From JBBRLA01 sp038231615 (lineage in GTDB: Bacteria > Myxococcota_A > Polyangia > Palsa-1104 > JAEUJZ01): a stretch of 10,717 nucleotides of DNA. Made by a program: the position numbers and the translations under genes. A model generated the notes under the pieces. It was not told the origin of the DNA and did no database searches. It saw nothing but the letters and a program-made list of their open reading frames with translations. Position 1 is the first letter of the stretch. Each line of letters opens with the position of its first letter. Location of the stretch: NCBI GenBank assembly GCA_038231615.1, contig JBBRLA010000265.1:1-10717 (forward strand). Reading direction: 5' to 3'. Below are positions 5,277 to 10,717 of the stretch, piece after piece.

Positions 5277-7299
5277 AGGTCCTGGCCCACGCCCGCAGCA
5301 CCTCGGCGACGCTCCACGCCTGGGCGATGCAGCCGCGCTGGGCGTAGGGGGCCTCGGCGTCGAAGATCTCGCTGATCGAACCGATGCATCCCGCATTCAG
5401 GTGGGGCAGGAAGCCGAGCAAAAAGCCCCGGCCGGCGGCCCGTTCGGCCGGGTGCACCCTGAGCCACGCGTCGACGAAAGGCCCGATCAGCCAGGCCCAG
5501 ACGGTGCCTTGATGATAGGCCGCGTCCCGCGCCCGCAGGTCGCCGAAGTAGCGCGCCTTATAGTCCGGGCTTCCCGGGGCCAGGCTGCGCAGGCCCAGGG
5601 GCGTCAGCAGCCGCTGCCTTACCGTTTCCAGCACCGTTTCCCAGCGTGAGGCATCCAGCACCGGGTGCCGCAGCGAGAGGGCGAAGATCTGGTTCGGGCG
5701 GCAGGACGGATCGTCCCCAAACTCGCCGTCGATGACGTCGTAGAGGTAACCGCCCTGCGGATAGAAGAAGCGCGCGTTGAAGCTGCGCCCCGCCTGCAAG
5801 GCGTGATCCCGCAGGGGCCGGGCCGCCGCTTCGCCACGTTCTTCGAGCACCCATCCTTCCAGCAGGCGCAGGGCATTGTAGAAGAGCGCGTTGATCTCCA
5901 CCGCCTTCCCCCGGCGCGGCGTCACCACCCAGTCGCCGACCTTGGCGTCCATCCAGGTAAGCTGAAAGCCCTCCTGCCCCTGTCGCAAGAGTCCATCGCG
6001 GGGGTCCACGGCGATGCCAAAGCGGGTGCCGCGCAAGTGGTGGGCGATGATGTCCTCCATCGTGGGCAGGATCAACCGCAGCGTCTCACGGTCGCCAGTC
6101 AGCGTCAGGTAGCGGTCCACCGCATGGAAGAACCACAGGGTGGCGTCGGCCGTGTGGTAAAGGCCCGCCTGGTCCCCCTCCGGGAAGAGGTTGGGAATCA
6201 GTCCGTCTCGCACGTAATGGGCGAAGGTCCGCAGGATATAGCCGGCCTCCGGGTGGCGTCCGGTGGTCAGGGTCAGGCCCTCCAGGGAGATCATCGTGTC
6301 GCGGCCCCAGTCGGTGAACCAGGGGTAGCCGGCGATCACCGTGCGCACATCGTCTCCAGTGGCGCGGGCGCGGGCGGCGTCCTTTATGCGGCCGATCGGG
6401 GCGATGATGAACTGGTCAGCGGCCAGGCACAGTTCCGCCGCCGGGGCCTCGGAGGCGACCCGGCCCGCCCCGGCCAGCAGCCGGACGCGGCGTTCGCGCT
6501 CCATCGCTACTGCCTCTTCGGGCGAAATCGCGCCCACTGTCACCCACGACTCGGTGGAGGCCACCAGGGTGGCGCTGCCACCGGGGTGAAGGTCCGCGCG
6601 AAAGTAGCCTGGGGTATACAAATCCCCTTGCGAGTCGTAGCCGCGTTCTCGCTCGACCTGGTAGATCACCTCAGGGAAGGTCCGGGTCTGGATGGTGAAG
6701 GCCCCTCCCTGCGCGTGCAGCCGCAGGCGCAGCGGGGGTAGGGCCGGGCCGGCGGAGATCTCGTATCGGTCCCCCACTGCGGTGATGGCGTAGGGCGGCT
6801 CGACCGGATGGGAAAGCGGCGCATCGTGGGGGCGCATGTGCAGCGTGGGCAGGACCTTCAGTCGCACCGGCCCGCTTCCGGCCAGCAGGTGATAGCCGAT
6901 GTGCGCCGTGTTTTGCATGTGGATAAGGAGCAGCCGCTTCTCCAGGACGAAGCCGTCCATCTCGTAGCGCCACACCGGCAGACCCGCCTCCAGGCGGAAC
7001 TCGGCCAGGTGGCAGGCCCGCGCCACCCGGGGCGGCCCGGCGGGCCCCTCGTCACCCAGGTGGATGACCCGGCCCCCGGGGAGTCGCAGCCGCTCCGATA
7101 GGTGGCTCAGCATGACCACCCGCCCCAGCGGCGCCAAAAGCGCGGCGATGAGCACCCCGTGGAAGCGGCGGGTCATCGACCCGGACAATGTGCCCGAGGC
7201 GTAGCCCCCCAGGCCGTTGGTCACCAGCCATTCGCGGGCCCCCTCGGCGGTGGTGGACTGGGTCGCCGACCCGGGGACGCGGCGAATCAGTTCCATCAT
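5269..7299 (-). CDS. Glycogen debranching enzyme, amylo-alpha-1,6-glucosidase (GH133-like)
   Basis: A 676-residue cytoplasmic enzyme predicted to hydrolyse alpha-1,6 branch glucosyl residues of glycogen or limit dextrin. The N-terminal domain has the bacterial debranching-enzyme signature WLVTNGLGGYASGTLSG (about 24-40) followed by TRRFHGVLIA. The C-terminal (alpha/alpha)6 glucosidase domain carries GYPWFTDWGRDTMISLEGL (324-342), TADATLWFFHAVDRYL (383-398), QGTVWAWLIGPFVDAWL (597-613) and SISEIFDAEAPYAQRGC (641-657), where Glu643 is a candidate catalytic acid or base. Length suits the short bacterial form, which lacks the 4-alpha-glucanotransferase domain of eukaryotic debranching enzyme. Its first ATG overlaps the treZ stop as ATGA (4 bp). 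A GAAGGAG lies 14 nt upstream, rather far, so translation is probably coupled to treZ. A second ATG follows immediately. Confidence 0.92.
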   Translation of the reverse strand: MMELIRRVPGSATQSTTAEGAREWLVTNGLGGYASGTLSGSMTRRFHGVLIAALLAPLGRVVMLSHLSERLRLPGGRVIHLGDEGPAGPPRVARACHLAEFRLEAGLPVWRYEMDGFVLEKRLLLIHMQNTAHIGYHLLAGSGPVRLKVLPTLHMRPHDAPLSHPVEPPYAITAVGDRYEISAGPALPPLRLRLHAQGGAFTIQTRTFPEVIYQVERERGYDSQGDLYTPGYFRADLHPGGSATLVASTESWVTVGAISPEEAVAMERERRVRLLAGAGRVASEAPAAELCLAADQFIIAPIGRIKDAARARATGDDVRTVIAGYPWFTDWGRDTMISLEGLTLTTGRHPEAGYILRTFAHYVRDGLIPNLFPEGDQAGLYHTADATLWFFHAVDRYLTLTGDRETLRLILPTMEDIIAHHLRGTRFGIAVDPRDGLLRQGQEGFQLTWMDAKVGDWVVTPRRGKAVEINALFYNALRLLEGWVLEERGEAAARPLRDHALQAGRSFNARFFYPQGGYLYDVIDGEFGDDPSCRPNQIFALSLRHPVLDASRWETVLETVRQRLLTPLGLRSLAPGSPDYKARYFGDLRARDAAYHQGTVWAWLIGPFVDAWLRVHPAERAAGRGFLLGFLPHLNAGCIGSISEIFDAEAPYAQRGCIAQAWSVAEVLRAWARTST

Positions 7300-9290
7300 G
7301 GGGTGGTTTGCATCTCCTTCCAGGTGGGGTGCTCATCGGGCCGGCAGCAGCGCGGGCGCAGGACCACCGCGGCGTGGCCCGGAATGCGCCATCCATTGAA
7401 GGTATCCATCTCCGGGGTGCCGGTGCCGCCGTAGAGCGGGTCCTCGCTGGACCACAGGACCTCCCAGACGGCGCCGTCGGGTGGCGCTAAAAGCGGGGAG
7501 GACGCCGCCAGAAGGGGCAGGTCGCGACCCAGGTTGAAGACCAGCAGGCGATCGCCAAAGGGCGGCTGGCCGAAGAAGCGCAGGCAAAGCGCCTCGTCTC
7601 CCAGCACCGCGCCGTCCAGGGCGCCTTTTTTCTGGGCGGAAAACGTCGCATCCTCCCGGCGCAGCCGCAAAAGGTCGCGGTGCATGAGGTAGGTCCCCTT
7701 CTGGCTCTGCCGCTCCGAGAAGTCCAGCTTGCATGCCGCGAAGGTCCGTGGACTCTCGGGATCGGAAAGGTGCGCCTGCATCTCCTGGGTGGCCAGGCTG
7801 CGGAACTGCTTCAGGGACTCGGCCCGCCCCGCGCGCACCAGCCGCGCCAGGTCGGGCCGGTGATCGGCGAAGTAGAGGAAGGGGCTTCCCGCCCCGAACT
7901 CCTGCCCCTGAAAGAGCATCGGAGTGCCCGGTCCCAGCAGCAAAAGGGCGGTCAGGGCGCGGTAGCGGCCGGGGCTGGTGAGCTGGTGCCGGCGCAGGCC
8001 GTGGCCGGAGTTTGCCACCTGATCATGGTTTTGCAAGAAGGTGACGAACTGCTCGGGCAAGAGGTCCAGGCTGGAGGTGCCTCGGCGCTTGTGCTCCCAC
8101 AGGTAGCGCTGTCCCTGGTACAGGAAGCCCCACTTGACCGAGTCGATCATCTCTTGCGGCGTGCCCAGGTAGTCGCGGTAGTAGGCCTCATTGCGCCCGG
8201 TGGCCGCCACCATCGCGCTGTGGTGGAAGTCGTCGTTCCACATGGCGTCCAGGCCCAGCCCTCCGCGCATCGGCTGGCGCACCAATCGGGCATCCTGCGG
8301 TTCATTCTCGGCGAAGAGCAGGATCTTTCGTCTGCCGGCCTGAGCGGCGGCGCGGGCGCGGCGGGTCAGCGCGGCCAGGATGTGGTCGGAGGAGGCATCG
8401 TAGATGTTTTGCGTCGCGTCCAGGCGCAGCCCGTCCATGTGGAACTCGTCGATCCAGTAGCCGGCGTTCTCGATGATCAGCTCACGCACCGGCCCCGACC
8501 GTTCGCCGTCGAAGTCGATGGCATCGCCCCAGTCGGTCAGATAGCGGTCGGTGAACAGGTCGGGATAGAAGTTGGGTAGGTAGTTGCCGTCGGGACCGAC
8601 GTGGTTGTAGACCACATCCAGGATCACCCCGATGCCGTGGCGGTGGGCGACGTCGACGAAGGCGCGCATGTCGTCCGGCGTGCCGTAGAGGTGGCTCGGG
8701 GCGAAGAAATTCACTCCGTCGTAGCCCCAGCCGAAGCGCCCGGGAAACTCGGACACCGGCATCAGCTCGATCAGGGTGATGCCCAGGGCCGAAAGCTCGG
8801 AAAGCTCGCGGGTGGCCGCCGCCCAGGTCCCCTCCGGAGTGAAGGTGCCGACGTGCAGCTCGTAGGCCACCTGCCCGGAGAGGGCGCAGCCGGTCCATGC
8901 GGAATCCGACCAGCGGAACTCCCCCGGGTCCACCACCTGCGACGGGCCATGGGGACCTTCGGGCTGATAGCGCGTGGCCGGGTCGGGGCAGCGGCGCCCT
9001 CCCGGCTCCAGCTCATAATAGTAGCGCGTTCCGGCTCCGGCCTCGGAGACATGACCCGAGAAGTAGCCACCCTCTTCGGGGTGCAGCGGGACCGCCCCGC
9101 GATCGCCTGGCTGCCAGACGGAGACCTTCTGACTTTTCGGGGCGAACACGCGAAAATGCACTCCGCCCCGTGGCGCCATCACCGCGGCGCCTGGCGCTTC
9201 GCGAGCCATCTCCGCCCCGATGGGCAACCGCCGCCTCTCATCTATCCGCGCCATCTCATCAAGCTTATGCCGACCGGGCGCTTTCGCCAT
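7296..9290 (-). CDS. treZ: Malto-oligosyltrehalose trehalohydrolase
   Basis: A GH13-family enzyme that releases trehalose from maltooligosyl-trehalose, the second step of the TreY-TreZ pathway. From the chosen start it has 664 residues. An N-terminal beta-sandwich (about 42-95, beginning GGVHFRVFAPKS) precedes the barrel. YELHVGTFTPEG at 143-154 and GWGYDGVNFFAPSHLYGTP at 187-205 are strongly TreZ-like. Conserved region I is DVVYNHV (225-231), the nucleophile is Asp291 in DGLRLDAT, the acid is Glu328 in LLFAENEPQD, and the transition-state stabiliser is Asp423 in LQNHDQVANSG. A small C-terminal beta domain closes the protein. The start is uncertain: ATGs at 9347 and 9314 overlap the upstream gene; 9290 follows its stop by one base (TGAcATG); 9254, 9209 and 9179 are also in frame. 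None has a good Shine-Dalgarno, so I favour 9290 by coupling. A start at 9209 would be closer to usual TreZ length. TreY is absent here. Confidence 0.93.
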   Translation of the reverse strand: MAKAPGRHKLDEMARIDERRRLPIGAEMAREAPGAAVMAPRGGVHFRVFAPKSQKVSVWQPGDRGAVPLHPEEGGYFSGHVSEAGAGTRYYYELEPGGRRCPDPATRYQPEGPHGPSQVVDPGEFRWSDSAWTGCALSGQVAYELHVGTFTPEGTWAAATRELSELSALGITLIELMPVSEFPGRFGWGYDGVNFFAPSHLYGTPDDMRAFVDVAHRHGIGVILDVVYNHVGPDGNYLPNFYPDLFTDRYLTDWGDAIDFDGERSGPVRELIIENAGYWIDEFHMDGLRLDATQNIYDASSDHILAALTRRARAAAQAGRRKILLFAENEPQDARLVRQPMRGGLGLDAMWNDDFHHSAMVAATGRNEAYYRDYLGTPQEMIDSVKWGFLYQGQRYLWEHKRRGTSSLDLLPEQFVTFLQNHDQVANSGHGLRRHQLTSPGRYRALTALLLLGPGTPMLFQGQEFGAGSPFLYFADHRPDLARLVRAGRAESLKQFRSLATQEMQAHLSDPESPRTFAACKLDFSERQSQKGTYLMHRDLLRLRREDATFSAQKKGALDGAVLGDEALCLRFFGQPPFGDRLLVFNLGRDLPLLAASSPLLAPPDGAVWEVLWSSEDPLYGGTGTPEMDTFNGWRIPGHAAVVLRPRCCRPDEHPTWKEMQTTP

Positions 9291-9291
9291 G

Positions 9292-10059
9292 TCAACCCGG
9301 GCCAAATGATCCATGTCGTCCCGCGCCCGTGGCGAAATGCTCGGCACCGAGCAGGCCGTCCGCCGCCAGGGCCCTCATTCCATGGCGCAGCTCGTTGCCC
9401 AGGGCCTCGGCGAAAGGCAGGTCCAGCCCTTCATACGCCGAGAGCCGGTCCCCCCGCAGGCACGCCTGTGGGAAGGCGCACAGGTCCAGCGCCAGGGCCA
9501 GCGCCGCGGCGCGTCCCTCCCCCCGGGGGACCACGCGGCTCACCAGCCCCATATGCAGGGCCTCCGCCGCCCCGACCGGCCGCCCGGTGAGGATCAGATC
9601 GAGGGCGCGGCCGAGCCCGATGATCCGCGGCAGGCGGACCGTCCCCCCGTCGATCAGGGGGACGCCGAAGCGCCGGCAGAACACGCCCAGGATGGCGTCC
9701 TCTTCCATGACCCGCAGGTCGCAGAAGAGCGCTAGTTCCAGGCCGCCCGCCACCGCGTGGCCGGCGATGGCGGCGATGACCGGCTTGGACAGCACCATCC
9801 GGGTTGGGCCCATCGGGCCGTCGCCATCCGGTGCGACGCGGTTGGGGCGGCCGGCGGCGATGGCCCGCAGATCGGCGCCGGCGCAGAAGGTGCCGTGGTC
9901 CCCGTGAAACACCGCCACTCGGGCCTCCGAGTCGGCGTCGAAGTCGCGAAATGCCGACGACAGGGCCTCGGCGGTCTCGCGGTCCACCGCGTTCCTGACC
10001 TCGGGGCGGCAAAGGGTGATCAAAGTGATCGGGCCATCTTTTTCGCTACCTACGCTCAT
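9292..10059 (-). CDS. Enoyl-CoA hydratase/isomerase (crotonase) family protein
   Basis: A 255-residue acyl-CoA enzyme of the crotonase fold, of usual family length. FCAGADL (58-64) is the first oxyanion-hole and CoA-binding motif. GHAVAGGLELALFCD (100-114) supplies the second backbone NH and Glu108, equivalent to Glu144 of rat mitochondrial crotonase. By aligning GVFCRRFGVPLIDGGTVRL (125-143) to the rat segment by eye, the second catalytic Glu (rat Glu164) falls on Cys128, so classical hydration of 2-enoyl-CoA is doubtful. An isomerase or another crotonase-type reaction is possible. Start 10059 has AGGA 7 nt upstream. An in-frame ATG at 10089 overlapping the upstream stop (TGATG) would add ten residues (MIIASEEEDT). 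Only 29 bp separate it from the upstream hydrolase and 1 bp from treZ, pointing to one transcript. Confidence 0.88.
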   Translation of the reverse strand: MSVGSEKDGPITLITLCRPEVRNAVDRETAEALSSAFRDFDADSEARVAVFHGDHGTFCAGADLRAIAAGRPNRVAPDGDGPMGPTRMVLSKPVIAAIAGHAVAGGLELALFCDLRVMEEDAILGVFCRRFGVPLIDGGTVRLPRIIGLGRALDLILTGRPVGAAEALHMGLVSRVVPRGEGRAAALALALDLCAFPQACLRGDRLSAYEGLDLPFAEALGNELRHGMRALAADGLLGAEHFATGAGRHGSFGPG

Positions 10060-10064
10060 GGTGT

Positions 10065-10073
10065 CTTCCTCTT
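10065..10073 (-). promoter_or_regulatory. Ribosome binding site of the crotonase-family gene
   Basis: AAGAGGAAG on the minus strand, with AGGA 7 nt before the ATG at 10059. This is the best Shine-Dalgarno in the four-gene run and favours that start over the ATG at 10089. Confidence 0.6.
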
Positions 10074-10088
10074 CTGAGGCGATGATCA

Positions 10089-10717
10089 TCAGGTCTCGGC
10101 AGGGGACCGGCGCTGGGCGAAGATCCACGGGAGTAGGGCGGCTTCGCGGTAGGCGCGGGTCCAGCAGTCGTGGCCCACGCCGGGGTATTCGGTATAGCGG
10201 GGGGCGCCGCCGGCCCGGCGAAGGGCGTCGATCATATGCTGCGAGCGTCGCACCGCGACCACCGGGTCGTCTTCTCCATGGAAGGCCCACAATGGCAGGC
10301 TGGCGATGCGCGCGGCGGTGGCCTCGTCGCCGCCGCCGCAGATGGGGACCGCGGCGGCGAATAGATCGGGTTCGCGAGCGATGAGATCAAAGGTGCCGAA
10401 CCCGCCCATGGACAGGCCGGTGACGTAGATGCGGTCGGAGTCGATGGGAAACTCGGCGCGCAGGGCCGCTAGCAGGTAAAGGGTCAGGCGCAGCGGGATG
10501 CTGGGGGCAACCGGCAGGGCGTGGGCGGCGGCGGACCAGTCGGTCTCTACCCAGCGGTGGGCGGCGGGGCACTGTGGGGCGACCACGTAGGCCGGATGGC
10601 GGGCGCGATGGGTCTTTTCGGCGAAAATTCGCACGCCATGGTGAAGCTGGGCCAAGTTGTCGTCGCCACGCTGCCCCGCGCCGTGCAGGAAGAGCACCAG
10701 CGGGACCGGGCCCTTTG
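10089..10717 (-). CDS. Alpha/beta-hydrolase, PHB-depolymerase/predicted-peptidase-like esterase (N-terminus missing)
   Basis: The frame runs off the right edge; about 208 residues of the C-terminal part are visible. Numbering from the valine (GTG) codon at 10697, LFLHGAGQRGDDN (2-14) is the oxyanion-loop segment, GLSMGG (94-99) carries nucleophile Ser96, GEDDPVV (141-147) carries Asp144, and GVGHDCW (173-179) carries His176. The triad is therefore complete. Six codons before that valine (KGPVPL) also read in frame and match the usual lead-in to the HGAG loop, so the GTG is internal, not a start. The pattern resembles the predicted-peptidase/LpqC-like group of serine hydrolases, which includes secreted esterases; without the N-terminus I cannot say whether there is a signal peptide. 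Its stop overlaps a possible ATG of the next gene (TGATG). The substrate is unknown. Confidence 0.85.
   Translation of the reverse strand, partial: KGPVPLVLFLHGAGQRGDDNLAQLHHGVRIFAEKTHRARHPAYVVAPQCPAAHRWVETDWSAAAHALPVAPSIPLRLTLYLLAALRAEFPIDSDRIYVTGLSMGGFGTFDLIAREPDLFAAAVPICGGGDEATAARIASLPLWAFHGEDDPVVAVRRSQHMIDALRRAGGAPRYTEYPGVGHDCWTRAYREAALLPWIFAQRRSPAET

Noticed and set aside
4199..5467. Long minus-strand frame of over 400 codons antisense to the GT-C transferase
   Set aside because: Its composition is Gln/Arg/Gly-rich low complexity without motifs, as expected from the shadow of a GC-rich gene.
7680..9907. Several plus-strand frames of about 300 codons across treZ and the crotonase gene
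   Set aside because: They lie opposite genes with complete catalytic motifs and read as Pro/Arg/Ala-rich shadow sequence without ribosome binding sites or domains.
10081..10090. GATGATCATC palindrome at the hydrolase/crotonase junction
   Set aside because: A perfect 10-bp palindrome, but it coincides with coding and stop/start sequence (TGATG), has no further symmetry around it, and is short enough to occur by chance.
10060..10290. N-terminal extension of the crotonase gene back to 10290
   Set aside because: The added 67 or so residues up to the ATG at 10089 are Arg/Pro-rich and overlap the end of the upstream hydrolase; the family's usual length and the AGGA favour 10059.
1..10717. A defence system, mobile element, or secondary-metabolite cluster
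   Set aside because: All clear genes belong to familiar metabolic or cell-envelope families; there is no transposase, integrase, nuclease, toxin-antitoxin pair or assembly-line enzyme.

Overview
The window is GC-rich, densely coded bacterial DNA. Third codon positions are strongly G/C, gaps between genes are short, and several genes are tightly coupled. A secreted polyester depolymerase, a membrane glycosyltransferase pair and a trehalose/glycogen enzyme block suggest a free-living, high-GC Gram-negative that stores carbon, possibly of a myxobacterial or related lineage. That placement is a guess; no marker gene is present.

Layout, left to right. (1) 1-231: an open frame running in from the left edge (3-188, + strand) carries two blocks of the hexamer GCTCAC, read as Arg-Ser dipeptides. 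A weak hairpin follows. (2) 232-2043, minus: a secreted poly(3-hydroxyalkanoate) depolymerase with a type 2 (permuted) catalytic domain, two fibronectin type III linkers and a C-terminal domain. (3) 2044-2256: a 213-bp divergent regulatory region with short tandem repeats, two small palindromes and a perfect 7-bp inverted repeat around a -10-like element. (4) 2257-5260, plus: a family 2 glycosyltransferase overlapped by 20 bp by a polytopic GT-C (GT39/ArnT-like) transferase. (5) 5269-10717, minus: a compact four-gene run transcribed in the order alpha/beta-hydrolase (cut by the right edge), enoyl-CoA hydratase/isomerase family protein, malto-oligosyltrehalose trehalohydrolase (treZ), amylo-alpha-1,6-glucosidase (GH133 debranching enzyme).

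How the genes fit together. TreZ and the debranching enzyme make metabolic sense as a pair: debranching supplies linear glucan, and TreZ releases trehalose from chains whose end has been converted by TreY, which is not in the window. The crotonase-fold protein and the hydrolase upstream have no obvious role in that pathway, although spacing suggests one transcript. The two glycosyltransferases probably act at the inner membrane on a surface glycan or lipid-linked sugar. The depolymerase degrades extracellular polyester and has its own control region.

I see no RNA genes, CRISPR array, insertion sequence or phage genes, and no clear sign of a wholly new system. The points most worth a second look are the in-frame Arg-Ser hexamer repeats, the mixed four-gene run, the crotonase with one catalytic Glu apparently replaced by Cys, and the repeats in the divergent promoter region.
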